In this document: in pieces, positions 11,830 to 24,359 of the stretch
Layout of the letters: each line of letters opens with the position of its first letter
Numbering within the stretch: the stretch's first letter is position 1
Translations under genes and position numbers: made by a program
Notes under the pieces: model-generated
What the model was told of the DNA's origin: nothing
The model's input: only the letters and a program-made list of their open reading frames with translations
Databases searched by the model: none
Source of the DNA: Nepenthes gracilis
Lineage: Eukaryota > Streptophyta > Magnoliopsida > Caryophyllales > Nepenthaceae
Assembly (NCBI GenBank): GCA_033239525.1
Contig: BSYO01000025.1
Coordinates: 11,380,001-11,444,000 of the forward strand
DNA: 64,000 nt
Reading direction: 5' to 3'

Positions 11830-12910
11830 GGATGGTTGATATGATCCAGCTCCATTCGCTGAATCTGAATCCTACACACCATTCTGATGAAACAAAAGGT
11901 CGAGTCTTAGGCGGGAGGTTGTCTATCGAAATCTCAAACGCTCAAATCAAGAATCGATATGCCGCCCGAACTTTAGAAGGTGAGCTGGTAAGTAAAAGAG
12001 AGAAAGAAAGAGAGATTGGCGAGAGTGTTGGCCTGTAGATGTATAGATATTTTCGTGACTCGTTGAGAGTATGATTTTCGACTCAATGTTTGTGAAGAAC
12101 GAGTGGAAACTATGTCCCAAAAGCGTGGAAGCTTTGGAGGACCGTTCTCAGAGAGCGGGAGAAATTTCTGTAATCTAGAGGCTTGAAGTGGAAGGTGAGC
12201 AATTGGGAGAAAGTATACTCAAGCACTATTTACGTTTGTGGTTCAGATTGTTTTAGAAAGCGTCTGTCATCTTAGAAAGCGTGTGTTTCAGAGTGGAAAC
12301 TCTGAGCTTACATAGATGGTGGGGCATGCGACCTTCCTTGGCTAGGGAGGCGTGATCCTTAGCTTGGTGTTGGGCGGCATTCTTTGAGTTGATAGGAATG
12401 ACTGGCGCGATTTGATTGATCGTTTTCTTTCTGAGAGGTGTAACGGATCTCCCGATTATCTGCTTTACTTTTCATATTTTTGTATCGTTAGACTCCATTG
12501 TTGGCAATGAGAGAGAATATCACGCCTTCTTCATGGGGAAGGCGCTGAATCTGTTATTACCTTTTTAGAGGAGATCGACTTTAAGGAAATCATGTAATCA
12601 GGGAAAGGATCGTTACTTTTTGTATACGAGAATGCCTGCTAAATTGGGCCTGATCCGTATTAGGTTTAACGTCTTTTCACGGCCTGTTATTACAATACTT
12701 CTGGTCAACAAAAATATTGACCGTCTTGAAGGAATGTTTTGGCCGTTTGTTTTATCAAGAAGTCGGTCAACGCAGCGCGGCGTTGGCCCAATGTGCGTCA
12801 CGGGCCTTTCTCGAATTTTGAGTTTTTTTTTTTTATTAGGCCCGCTGGCTATAAGCCTACCCATCAAATTTTATATTAGACCCATCAAAATCAAATCTTT
12901 TACGTAACTT
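11830..12910. other. Less AT-rich patch, no recognised gene
   Basis: This patch is distinctly less AT-rich than its flanks. A plus-strand frame at 11832-12038 (MVDMIQLHSLNLNPTHHSDE...) contains GGTGAGCTGGTAAGTA, a good splice-donor match, and overlapping frames on both strands cover 12613-12907. The mix suggests a decayed gene or a promoter/5' region, but no family is recognised. DNA from 12910 to 13060 is AT-rich with nothing to report. Confidence 0.3.
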
Positions 12911-13060
12911 TGCATGGGTTTTTTTATTTTTTATAAGCAATTGGTAAGTGTGAAAATAAAATATCCATTGATAATTTGTATACTATATTAAATTCCCAGG
13001 GAAGGAACTCAACTAGTTGGGACGATCCCGTAACTATAAAAACCAGAATATAACACTAAA

Positions 13061-13524
13061 ATGACAAAAAAACACAAAAATGAAGCAAACAAAATCAAGT
13101 TGGACCAAATGAGAAATTCATCGCTCCAAATGCCATCTTCAACGTTGTGCTCCCACAAGTCATCACCAATGAGGAGAGCAGGAAAAAGAACCTTGCATCA
13201 ATCAGTGAATGCATTGTCGTGTCGTCAAAGCCAACCAAGAGGAAGATGTAGGGCAACATAGTCACTTGTAGAAAAATCTGTCTTCGGCTAACCCTAGAAA
13301 AACAGTAAATTTTGCTGCCACTGAACTGGATACCTCCTACGGCACTCCCTTTGTTTCAGTCGTACAATAGAATGAAGCAGACTCATGATCTATGAAGTCA
13401 TCTGGCTTTTGTCTAATGTCCGGATCAGAGAAAATTGAGTCTTCACTCGGGCTGCTAGACCCTCGAATTTCCGAGCTTAAGCTGCATTTCCCTGATACAG
13501 AACCTCACTCTTCAATTGCCGAAC
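13061..13524 (-). pseudogene. Host-like coding fragment left of element C
   Basis: On the minus strand 13524 to about 13266 is an almost open frame with two stops and a serine/acid-rich character (it includes SEDSIFSDPDIRQKPDDF). A second frame is open at about 13360-13090 and includes MLPYIFLLVGFDD. Element C inserted right beside it, and the flank on the far side (41638-41906) also has an open minus-strand frame. The family is not recognised. It could be a gene remnant or an older transposon protein. Confidence 0.35.
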
Positions 13525-13529
13525 TCCGG
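13525..13529. repeat. Target-site duplication, left copy (C)
   Basis: TCCGG precedes the 5' LTR of C. TCCAG follows its 3' LTR at 41633-41637, one transition apart. Confidence 0.75.
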
Positions 13530-13870
13530 TGTTATGATATGGCCATCATAATTCAGATACAAGTGCAGCGCAAGTCCCTTCAAGTTTAGGTATAGATGCA
13601 AGAGCAGCATAACTTCCTTTATGATGCATATTACTACTCCTTGCTGTTTGGGGCACAATCTGAAGCAACAAGATGGTATAGCCTAAATCAGTAGTTCCCT
13701 AATACTACAGCAAACAACAGCTGTTTGATTGCAGGGCAGCAGCTGATTGGTCTTCCTGATTGGAATTACAGCTTAGCAATCCTAGTGATGTCACATTTAC
13801 TGTCCATTGCTTCGTCAGTTGTGATCTGTGTGCATATTTTGTACCCAGTAATCAAGCTCTGTTTTGGAAG
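13530..13870 (+). repeat. C 5' LTR, first half
   Basis: This aligns with 34280 to about 34612. Shared blocks include GGCCATCATAATTCAGATAC and GCAGCTGATTGGTCTTCCTG. It is interrupted at 13870 by element D and resumes at 28306. Confidence 0.85.
13866..13870. repeat. Target-site duplication, left copy (D)
   Basis: GGAAG here and GGAGG at 28301-28305 flank element D, with one transition between them. Confidence 0.7.
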
Positions 13871-14644
13871 TGATGGATACCAGCAATCTAAATTACAAAT
13901 TAAATAAATTTGGGTTAAACTATCAAACATTTTATCTAAATTCTATATACTATAATAAAAAATTAGAGTCCAAATGATATGAAATTTGCTCATCGATAGA
14001 TCTTACGATACTCAAATGAATAAATTTTTCTAAAATCTACAATGTGGAAGAGGCTATGAGGATAAGAGAGAGGAATAAAAGACTTGGTTTCGTATTGTAC
14101 AGAAAAAACAAGTTTGGTTAGATGACTTTACCCTGTGTTTGTTTTTTAGCTTTTGTTTCCTTTTTCAGAAGAAAATAAGTGTATTTATAATCATGTTGTC
14201 ATTTGATAGTGATTTCTTGAAGAAGAATAACCAACCACAATCTCAATGGTTAAACCAATTAGAAATTGATTAGTTCAACTGCCTATTATACAAATTTTGA
14301 TCGTAGGGTTTTCTGGAGGTTGTTCAGCCTATGATGATAAGTAGTTAACATCAGTCAAAATATTCTTACTTGCGCTAACTACAGGGAGTATAAACTACAC
14401 GCTTGCTTTAACCGATCGGTCGAATATTCAATCATTTGGGCTTTTAACCATATCTATTTAGCAACCATTAAGACAATCAACCATTTGATCATCCATCTGA
14501 TTCTAATCAAAATTAGGTTAAGGCAGGACTCTATTCTTAAAACTTAAGCCTAATGAGCCACTTAATACTCTCTACTTCCTGGGCTTACTATTTTTGCACT
14601 TGTGCTAATCAATCGGGTTAGCCATGTTAAGGCTATACCTAACA
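13871..14644 (-). repeat. D LTR (3' LTR)
   Basis: This aligns along its length with 27516-28300. Shared blocks include AATCTAAATTA near the start, 'cctttttcagaagaaaataagtg' against 'cccttttcaagagaagtgggt' in the middle, and GGGCTTACTATT near the end. It ends CCTAACA. Confidence 0.88.
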
Positions 14645-14657
14645 CCAACCCCCATGC
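14645..14657 (-). other. Polypurine tract of D
   Basis: The minus strand reads GCATGGGGGTTGG immediately before the 3' LTR. Confidence 0.6.
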
Positions 14658-16199
14658 TTAGATGTTGAATTTAAGCACTGACCGTGTTTGAAAGAAGGAT
14701 CAAACCAGCCCAAGATAATCGAAACCAACAAGTAGTCATTGCCAACTAATCATGTCAATCAAAGTTTGCTTGTTGTGGTTTCGGTAGTGATTCCCTAACT
14801 ATTGACTATCTGCATTTGCTTTAAAAAGCTTCTCGCATCAACTTGTTTTTTGATGTTAAGGGAACTAATCTCTTATTCCATCTTCCTCATCCATTTTCCA
14901 TGCCTTAGCAACTAATAGATTTTTCTAATTTTTTAAACATTTCCTTACTTGGCAGATCTTTCATTCTTGACAAAAGAGAGATAATCCTCATGCCATGAAA
15001 TTTTGTCGGGTATCATTGATGAAGTTCATTTTGGTTTCCTTTTTTTTAGAGGAGAAGTTGTCTTGGTTTTTCCTTTTATGCAACATCGTTATTCGAATTG
15101 GGTGCATCCTAACTCATGCATTTGTATTTCATGGGACTAGCAAACGTGTTAGGATGCTTCTACCTTGGAGTCTCTAGTTGTTTACCATCAACTTGTGAGA
15201 GTCATTTGGTTGGGTGTTGATCTTTTCCTCTCCATTTGCACAAGTTGTCCTTGGAGAGAGGCATGTTGAATCTTCTACTTTTGATGGGATTTATTACCCT
15301 GATACCTTTTTCCCCCCAAGTCAATTAGTTTTGTGTTTTCATGTATTTTATTCGTAAGTGTTTCCAAGAATGAATAAAAAGGTGACACTTTATTTTTATG
15401 TTTGGATTGTATTTGTCAATCTATTTCCCTTGCATTTAAACTTGTATACATCCACATGGGATCCTAAGACACCAAAATTTTGGATTAATTGACATATTAG
15501 AATGGAATCTTCTTGATTCTTTGTCTTAATGTATGAAAGTATGCCGAGTGATCATCCTATAAATGACTTTTTATTTGGTAGGATATGACAATGCGGGCTT
15601 TTGACAAATAGGAACTCTTAAATGAATAATTAGTATTTTAAGAGTCTAACCAATTCATCTCTTAGGACCAGTTGGATTTTTATTTCGTTACATTTGAATG
15701 GTTGGTTGGATGATTAGTTGGATGAAGTCAGCATCATAATAACTCTCATGACTAAGATGACCCATTAATAGCCCATTTAATGTTGTATCAGATGACTTCC
15801 TCCTTCGAGACATATAACGTGTTGCTTAGAATCCTCATTTTACCAATTATCAATACGCAATATTTTAATTGTTTTAAATAGAGTAGGAAATATGTCTTCC
15901 TATAAGAGGTTTGATAAAAAGGACGAGTAGTTTGGATCAGCATTTTTCTCAAAACGCATCATTTTTAAAATTCCATCATCCTCCTTTTCATTATTTAAAT
16001 TTAAATCAAGTCCTCTTTTTGCTTCTGTGCTTTCTCGAAACGAAAATTTTCAAACCTTAAGGCTTTAGAGGCATACAATCACATTACTTGTTGTTTAATA
16101 ATAGCTTAGCAAAGCTCTCTCAAGAATGTTATAGACATTACCTCATACCTATCACTATCCGATTTTCTTAATATTTATAATAGTTTTAACATTCTAACT
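14658..16199. other. D 3' untranslated region
   Basis: This lies between the LTR and the antisense gene. A TATTTAAATTT box near 15990 could serve the plus-strand gene that follows. No protein domain is visible. Confidence 0.4.
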
Positions 16200-18205
16200 G
16201 TCATTCTAGTCATTGTATCTTTACCAGATGAGAGGGCTTTCTCTCCTCGAGATGGCTTCATTGTAGTTTATAAAGTTTTGAAGAAAAGATTTTACATCCC
16301 TATTATTAAGGAATTTGTATAGATAATGGAGACTCTAGAGAATTCTATTACACGACCCTATTCTAATACCATTTGATACTTGGTATCCCTTTGTCTTTTT
16401 CTAGGGTCATGAGCTTAGATTAGACACCTATATGGTAAACAATTTTTTTTCTATTTTAATCAAGGAAATGATTTAGGTTTCCATAATCCCTAGAAAGGGC
16501 TTTAAAATAGACAAAGGAAATCTTGACTTTATGAAAAATTGGAAGAATTGGTTCTACTTTATTAATGCCTCATCTAAATGGATTCTATCGAATAATTGGA
16601 GTGATATAAATCCAACTTGCTTTGATCCATTTAGTGAGAAGAAACCTCTTGGTATCAAGACTCATGTGGATAATATGAAGAAACATGCCATTGAATTGTG
16701 AAATATTGGTAGCTTTCTCACCTCTACTACCTTGAACTCAATTGATTGGTATATGGTTTTTGGGAGTGATGCCGTTGTCAATTTGTTTTCTTCTCCCTTG
16801 AAAAAGAGAAGGGGCATTGCATTAGGTTTAGCCCTTATGGTTCAACTTGACATTGGTCAACCTATCGATCTTCTGATGACTTCACCAGTTGCTTCTGCTT
16901 TTGATGAATTATTAAGAGTGGTTGATGCTATTTTTGGCAAGTGTGTGGTTAAAGTGAGAGTCGAGATGAGAGTAGAGGATGCTATGTGATCTTCAACTCC
17001 AGTCCTCGCCTCTTATCTCCTAAGGTCCTCAAAAAGGATGCATATTTTGCATGATGGTGAGAGGATCCCATTTTTTATGCTAGATGAGGGGCATGAATAT
17101 TTACACCACTTTGTATGTATGAGTGCACCAACTGTCATTGCTCCTATTATTGTCAAATATGGGATTCTCATTATTCCCCACGCTCCTTCAGTCAAACAAG
17201 TAATGGAGGTTGTATCTGCTAGCATCACTCCCTCAAAACCAAAAGGTGTTATAGGTGACACCTTTGTTACAAGGGTACCAAGATTCTGCTTAATATCATC
17301 CTCTTCGGATGGTAAGGAATTTGAGATTTCAAAGGGAGCTCCAGGCTTTGATGACCCAATATTTCAACCTACTTTGCCTTTTCTTTGTTAGAGGCCTTCA
17401 TTATCTCCAAACATTGGTGTCGCTTGTTCTTCGTTTGACTCTATTATAGGAGAGGATTTTCCCATCCGAGAGGAATATTTTGTCATTTAACTTTAATTCA
17501 CTTACGTAATTCCATATTACTAGCACATGCTCTTTTGTAGTATTTAAAGCTGACGAATCAAATCAGGAGTAGGCTGTTATTTTAGGATCAAGAAATTGCA
17601 CACTTGTTGAGATCTTACATTGATCCAACTATAGTCAAGGGCTTGGAATGTAGAGTGATGGCTACTGAAGCCAAGGTGCCAAGCCTGGAAGAAGATTGGT
17701 TCACTTGGAGAAAGAATTGGTTGAGTAGACAAGTAGAGCTAAAGATTTGAAAAGTTGAAACAATATGCTTGAAGATTGAGCCGCTATTATAGCAAAGAGA
17801 GCCAATTTTTTTGAGGATAGGACTATTGAAGTAGATCTATGCACATCTATGGCTAAGTACATTATTAGGGGACTAGTGTAAACTATTTATAGCAAGAGGT
17901 GTTAGTGAGTAGTAATATCCATCCTAAAGAGCTTAGTTCATTAATTGATACCAATTTAGTAAGGGTATCAATCTTTGCAGGAGGATTACTTCTCTAATGG
18001 CTCCTGATTTTTCTATCAATTACTTGGACGTAAGGAATTATAGAGCCACTTTAGCCTCATAAGTTAAAGATTTTGAGGCTTAATCAAATCCTTAGGTCCC
18101 TACTTCGAGCACTGAAGATTAGCTATAAAATTTTTGTTGTCCCTTAATTTGTAATATGGTGCCACAATTTTGCAATAAGATAGTGCAACTTGTTCTTCAA
18201 TAAAT
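16200..18205 (+). pseudogene. Antisense gypsy-type transposon ORF of D
   Basis: The plus strand encodes a degraded member of the 'putative gypsy-type transposon' family (Pfam Transposase_28). Residues run LPDERAFSPRDGFIVVYK, an amphipathic middle, GNLDFMKNWKNWFYFINAS (the WK..FFFV signature) and an open piece at 16732-16989. A second open piece at 17038-17391 and an alpha-helical, charged tail to about 18130 follow. An AATAAA at 18199-18204 would be its polyadenylation signal. It reads opposite to gag-pol. Its function is unknown. Stops break it at several points. Confidence 0.72.
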
Positions 18206-19383
18206 ATTTCTTAACTTTTTTGCCTCACCAGACAACCATAATTGATTCTCATGAATGTATATTGTGGGGTATAGCCCCGAGCATGTAATTCTTTGATCTC
18301 ATGATGGCTGAGTTGATTCCCAACAAAGTCATTAGACTATCGTTACTGGTGAGAGAGGACCCTGATCCTTAACGGTATGAATAATCATGCATGTCCTACA
18401 GAGGTATTTATTGTCATTTACGAGCATATAACATATTTGAGGTTTAAAAGGTCAGGTGACTATATTGATAGTTGAGTATCGGAGGACCTCAACCCGCCTG
18501 ATATTTTACCTCTGAAAAGAGTATCAAATGCTTGGTTCTTAAGCCTTTGAGTCTAATTATATTTAGGGTGTGTGACTACACTTGGGTCTATATGGTTTTC
18601 CTGAACCTATACCATGATGGCCCATTTTGATCAATGCATTTTAACAGATAAGGTGTCAAAATCAACTTTCTAACTTATGGTTAGTTGTGGTCAGATTAGT
18701 GTACCTGCTAATATTTTAAAATCACACACGCATGCAAACTTTACAAAAATTTATTTTTATTAATAATAAATGAAATGATTTACATCATTAGAGCATTCTA
18801 AAGTGAGTTGCAAGGCATATCTCTAAACTCCTAGATTGATTTGTTACTAATAATATTTTTTTTTTGAGGTAAAGGGTGTTCCAAGTGCTTTGGACAAACT
18901 TTTTGTTTTGGAAACATAGCTTGTAAGTTTCTAGTGGCATCAATGTTTCTTAACACCAAATTATTAACTTTGAAGGTTCATGCATTTACCTTTTTATTGT
19001 AATATTGAGAAACTCTTAATTGATAGGCCATCGCCCTGATGTGAGCCACTTCTTTATTTTCCTCTAAAATATCAAAATTTTGTTTGAGGAATTGAGAGTT
19101 TTGGTATGTAGTAAAATTTTTTTACTTAGTAACTTGGTAAATCTATTTCAATTGGGATCACCACTTCTATTCCATAGCAAAAATTAAAAGGCATTTCTTG
19201 AATTTATTCTTTTAGGATTATTCGGTAGGACCAAAGCACGAATGAGAGTTCATCTATCCAAACACTTTTAGCCTTATCTAACTTGGTTTTCAAACCATTT
19301 ATTATTATTTGATTGGTTACCTCTACTTGTTCATTTGTCTAGGGATAATAAATAATGTGTGAATCAATCTTGATATTTAGGCT
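18206..19383 (-). other. D region between integrase and antisense ORF
   Basis: The integrase C-terminal part should lie here on the minus strand, but I could not follow it through the stops. Nothing else is recognised. Confidence 0.35.
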
Positions 19384-19767
19384 CTACTTCATGAAACTTT
19401 TACCCAAGAATTGAGTATCATTGTTGGTGATTACAACCTCAGGTCTTTTAAATTTGTAGATAATTTTTTGTCGCACGTACTCTGTATCATTTTGTTCAAT
19501 AATATTTTCCAGAGAAGAGACTTCTATCCACTTTGTGAGGTAGTCAACCTGCCTCCTATATGTGATCCATATATGCGAGATGGACTTCTCTAAGGGTGTA
19601 GTCGGCCTTCGTTGGAGTAGAGAAGTATATATAAGGTATCGAATAGCCCTTATATACAACAATTCATCCATTATAGCGCAACAGCTTGCGATTTTTGTGA
19701 TTTGCTTTTCCTTTGTTGGATCACTCGTTGGTGTTCCATTTTGAAGATGCTTTACATAAGGGTTCAT
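19384..19767 (-). pseudogene. Tat-type gypsy integrase of D (open 127 residues)
   Basis: This is the longest clean pol frame in D. It starts in the RNase H-integrase linker (SDPTKEKQITKIASCCAIMD), passes a poorly kept zinc-binding region, and enters the catalytic core at VDYLTKWIEVSSLENI, which keeps the first catalytic aspartate. It then reads EYVRQKIIYKFKRPEVVI. The second motif reads ITNNDTQF where gypsy has ITDNGTQF, so the second aspartate is asparagine here. That change alone should inactivate the enzyme. The frame stops soon after KSFMK. Confidence 0.9.
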
Positions 19768-20059
19768 TAAAGTTGTCTTATTAGATACTTGAAAATTTTC
19801 ATCTTGTTACTCAATACTAGGTCTTTAGAGAATCTCTCGTATACCTCATGCATATTATTCTGGGTAGCCTGATGTTGCCATTTTAGAAAGACGATCAGCT
19901 TTTTAATTATTTTTTTTAAGAGATATGGATGATCTCAATCATGTTAAGGAAAGATAAGAGAGCCTAAACCTTGTAGAAATATTTGACTAATTTTGGATTA
20001 GTTGTCTTAAAGTTAATCAATACTTGATTGACTACTAGCTTGAAATCACTATCAATAGT

Positions 20060-20480
20060 TAGATTTTTTTATGAAATATTACTTAGCAAACTATAATTTG
20101 GTTAGTTGAGTTTCATACTTAGCCACATTATTAGTTGATGGGAACCTGAATGTGATCTAATACTTGATCTTAGTCCCCTCAGGTGAAGTAAAAACTACTT
20201 CAGCTCTGCTACTTGTCTAGAAAGATGCTCCATCTACATGTAATGTACACCTAGGTGGTGATGTGTCTAGTGTAGTCCTTGAAGATTCTTCAATTATCTC
20301 ATCTGAGATTGGGGTGTTGTTTCAATGATAAAGTCTGTAAGGTCTTGACCTTTTATGAAGGGTTGGGCCCAAAATTCTATGTTGAATTAATTCAACTCAA
20401 TTGACCATTTGATTAATTGTTTCAATACTTCAAGTTTTTGCAAAATTCTTTCTAGAGATTGATCTATCAAGACCATGACT
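20060..20480 (-). pseudogene. RNase H region of D
   Basis: Minus-strand translation gives GQDLTDFIIE, then LHVDGAS (catalytic aspartate present), VVFTSPEGTKIKY and FPSTNNVAKYETQL, matching the Tat RNase H pattern W.L.VDGS.N..G.GAG..L.SPEG and SNNEAEYEA. Stops replace single residues in three places. Confidence 0.78.
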
Positions 20481-20879
20481 TTATGGGCTCGAAAATACTG
20501 TCGACATTTCCTTGCACCAAAAACTAAGGCTAAGAAACCTTCTCCATTTGTACATACCGGGTCTCTGAGTTAGCTAAGATTTACATAGTATATTGATCAC
20601 TGTATTCCTGATTCTTTTTTGACGAGAACAGTAGTCAGAGTTGTTTTTGAAATTGCTAAGTAGAGATATAAATTCACATCCTTCTTAGGATGAGTTAGTA
20701 AAGGAGAATGTGCTAAGTATTTATTCAAGTCCTAGAAAGTTTATTGGCACTCATCCATCCTCTGAAAACCATTCGTCTTAGCTCCTCTTAGTACTTTGAA
20801 GAATGGTAATTTCTTAGCTAGTTTGGCCATGAATTAAGATAGGATTTTAAGTTGCTCAGTTAGCCTTTGGATACTTTGT

Positions 20880-21500
20880 TTATCCAAGGTAATGCTATAT
20901 CCATAATTGCTTTAATCTTCTCCAGGTATCCTTTATCCCGCTTTGAGAGATGATAGAACTCAAGAACCTATTAGAAGTTACCCCAAGGATGCACTTGATT
21001 GGGTTTAACTTCATTCAGCATGTTTTTAATACATCGAACATCTTTACTAGATCTTTAATATGGTCGTCGGAAAGTTCACTTTTGGTGAGTATATCGTCAA
21101 TGTAGACCTCAATGTTTCTTTTGATCTGTTGTTCAAATATTTTGTTTACCAATCTTTGATTTGTGGCATCAGTATCCTTTAAATCAAAAGGCATTACTTT
21201 GTGGCAATAGGTTATTTGGTCTATGACAAATGAGGTTATCTCTTCATCTTCGGGAATTCATCTTGATTTGGTTGTGCTTTAAATAAGCATCCATAATACT
21301 TAGTAGTTGGTGTCTGGATATCGAATATATCACCTGGTTGATTATTAGAAGTGGAAACTATCTTTTATACATGCTTTAATTATATTTATAAAGTCGATAC
21401 ACATTCTCTATTTTTCATTTCTCTTCGTTACTATAATGATGTTGGATAACTAGTTTAAATAATTAACTTCTTTAATAGAGCCAGTATCAATTAGCTTTTT
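20880..21500 (-). pseudogene. Gypsy reverse transcriptase of D
   Basis: The minus strand reads DATNQRLVNKIFEQQI, then EVYIDDILTKSELSDDHI, then FDVLKTC.MKLNPIKCILGV. The catalytic YIDD (21093-21104) is intact, unlike in the copia elements A and B. The upstream part of the domain is present but broken. The linker between RT and RNase H is at 20480-20880. Confidence 0.85.
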
Positions 21501-21656
21501 GACCTCTTCTTGAATACTTGAAGAGTTTTTACAAAATAATTTTATCTTTTATACCTGACTAATTTGTTTTTGAAAATGAGGCTCAATTTGTGAGCCATTA
21601 TTTTTATTAGAATTATTGGCATATCACCTTGTATCCATGCAAAATGTCTGCATTGG

Positions 21657-22571
21657 TTGGTAGGAAATCTATCAATTTTGGCTTTAGATCTTGTTCTAGG
21701 GAAGACTCAATATGGACATATTTATTTGGGTCTTTCAAATTTAAAGAAATCTGAAATGGTGACTTGCCAGATTGAGCGTATTGAAGAGAAACCTTATCCT
21801 GAAGGTCAAATCCTTCTACTAATTGTGGAGGAGTTGGGCCATTGATTTCTGTTAAGTAGTAGCTTCGTTTGGTGACCCAATCTCCTTTAATTTATCAAAT
21901 CCCATATTTAGTCAAAAACTATATTTTTCAAATGTGGATGTGGTGACTACTTTAAATGTTTTCAGGCATAATCGACCTATTATAGTATCATAAATTAAGG
22001 AAAGATCTACTACCAAAAAAGTTAATTAATGGGATGTTATTTTAAGATACATCATCTACCCTTTATCTAAACCGGTCCATTATCTTGCCCACATCACAGT
22101 CTATCCAATGAGTCAATTTGATTACATTTCAGTCATAATTTAATAAACATATCAAAATAAAAAATATTTTTCAAGCTTCCACTATAAATAATGACTTATT
22201 TCAATTGATATATCTAGACTTTATTTGAAACGTGTGCAGTTGCAACAAAAGAGTTAGAATGAGGGGGGATTACATATATCATATCGTCGTCACTAAAACT
22301 AGTGACATCTTTCTCTACCCCTAGTCTCTGTCTATTGTTGGAGAAAGTATTTTCTGGATAATTTGGAACTGTTAAGTTGGCGGGTCTAGTGGATACTATG
22401 TTGATAGCCCCTACAACTACTCGATCATGTGGCTGTTCAGTTGGCTCTTTGTCATCATTGTCTTTACCTAGGGTGGCCCTAGTATTTTATAAGTGCCTTT
22501 TAAGGTACCTTTTTGATAAGGGTTTCAATATCCTTCTCAAACATTTAGCATTTTTCAGTATTATACTCTGA
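21657..22571 (-). other. Protease/linker region of D
   Basis: The protease should be encoded on the minus strand between gag and RT. I see no confident catalytic DTG/DSG motif. Short plus-strand frames here are shadows. Confidence 0.3.
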
Positions 22572-22799
22572 AAATAATACTTTGTCTGGTCTCTTTCTTT
22601 CGGGTTCTTAACTTGCTTTAACCACTTTTGAATTTTTTCATTCTAAATTTGCATCAAAACATTCGTTGGATGTCAGTGAGGGGCATGTGCTGTCAATGAA
22701 CACTTGGCTCGGTTTTGTGTTGCTTACAATGGTCTTGAGTGGGTTGATAATTACTGTTTTTCCTTTCTCCATCCCTTGTATGTCTCAAATGTTGCTTAT

Positions 22800-23340
22800 A
22801 GTTTGAGCATTCTGGCTTTTTGGTGCTATTCACCTCTTCTACCATGATGTAGACCCAGGTAATCGCTTTTTCCTCTCAAAATATTTTAGGGTCCTATTAA
22901 ATCAACTATTTGAAAAAGTTGCCTGATTGAATTGTCATCATAAAGGCATTTAACTTCACATCATTGGTGAGCTTCAATATACCTCTACCTAAGTTTTAAA
23001 TTAGGCCAAAAAATATTTTAGGCTTTCATTGGGAGCCTATCTAATTCTGACAAAATGTCAGAGTTGTTTTTCTTTCCTCTAACTAGAGTCAAAGTGGGCA
23101 TAAATTGGTCAGCTAGTTCCTAAAAAGTCCCATTAGAATTTGATTTTAGCCTATAAAACTAAATTCATGCATCGTCCTTTAAAATTAAAGGGAAATGGAG
23201 GCATAATGGAATATCCTCTAGATTTTAAAAGCTGAGTAGCGTGCATATGTTGTCTAGATGATCCATTAGATTGGTGTTTCCAACATATGGCTCCAATACG
23301 GGTATTTTAAACTTATAGGGGAGTTGATGCCTCTTAATCT
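22800..23340 (-). pseudogene. Gag of D
   Basis: The minus strand reads LPYKFKIPVLEPYVGNTNLM, DHLDNICTLLSF, LCLHFPLILKDDA and ELADQFMPTLTLVRGKKN. This follows Retrotrans_gag of Tat elements (KVP..E.YDG..DP..HL, CRAFPLTLKG.A..W, F..L...F). An N-terminal open piece lies at 23575-23859 on the same strand. Stops are spread throughout. Confidence 0.82.
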
Positions 23341-23919
23341 CTAAGGTGAATGGCGTACAACCCAATTGGGTCATTTCACCAGTAGGGTTTTCTAAGAATA
23401 CCTGCTACTCTATTCTTTTGATTCATTCATCTGCTTCGATTGTGGAGGCAATTATCTTTATATTGAGAAATACCCTTAACTCAGAATGATTGGTAGACAC
23501 GCATGGTATTTTCCTGGTTGGGAGGGTTTAGGACATTGCTGTTACATGATTTTTCATCTGGAATAGAGTGGCACCTAGAATCTCGAGTATATTGGGGAAT
23601 TCATCACATTGGCTCTCCTCCTTGACCTTGAAATTGAGTCGGCCTTCAAGTAGAAAGGGAATTGTTCGGTTTTGCACCTAAGGAGCCGTAGGCTTCTTGG
23701 CCGAGAGTGGCTCTCCTTTGAAATGGTTTTCTTACCTTTCGACCTCATCCTTAAGGTTAAAGCTTGTAAGTAGAGAACCTTGATTTGACAGATCTGGTCC
23801 TTAAATCTCTCCCAAAGAGACTTCAATATCTTTGACACGTCATGCATTTGAGTTAACAAGACTCAAATGTCCGGAATGGCCAGCGAATGAGCACTTGCTT
23901 GGCTAAATTCTTTAGAAAG

Positions 23920-23924
23920 GATGC
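23920..23924. repeat. Target-site duplication, left copy (E)
   Basis: GATGC here is repeated exactly at 27345-27349 after the right LTR. Confidence 0.9.
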
Positions 23925-24343
23925 TGATGCGGATATCAAAGATACATATTTGATTTAATTTTACTTTTAAATTAGATTTGATTCTATTTTCACGGTTGAT
24001 TTGATTATTAATTAGTAAAGATTTGATTTTATTTTTAATTTAGTAGATATTTAATTTTTATTTTTTATTTAATTTTATTTTCAAATTAGAAATTATTTGA
24101 TTACAATTTTATTTTCAATTATCTTAGGTATAAAGTTCTCTATATAGAAACCCTACATCTATTGTTTGAAGCGACATTATTGAATTGAATAAAATTTAAT
24201 TGATTGTAATCATTCTCCTCTCTCTTGGTCTCTACTTCTCTCTCTTCCTTGGTTTCTCCTTCTTCTTCCCCTGGTTCTCCTTCTGTTCCTCCCCCTCCAT
24301 TGATTTCTCTTTCCCCTCTCATACTCTTCCCCTTTCTACATCA
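23925..24343 (+). repeat. E 5' LTR
   Basis: This pairs with 26925-27344. It carries TTCTCTATATAGAAACC, a likely TATA region, and a CT-rich end. Confidence 0.9.
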
Positions 24344-24347
24344 ATTT

Positions 24348-24359
24348 TGGTATTAGAGA
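24348..24359 (+). other. Primer-binding site of E
   Basis: TGGTATTAGAGA lies four bases after the 5' LTR and is a tRNA-Met type. Confidence 0.85.
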
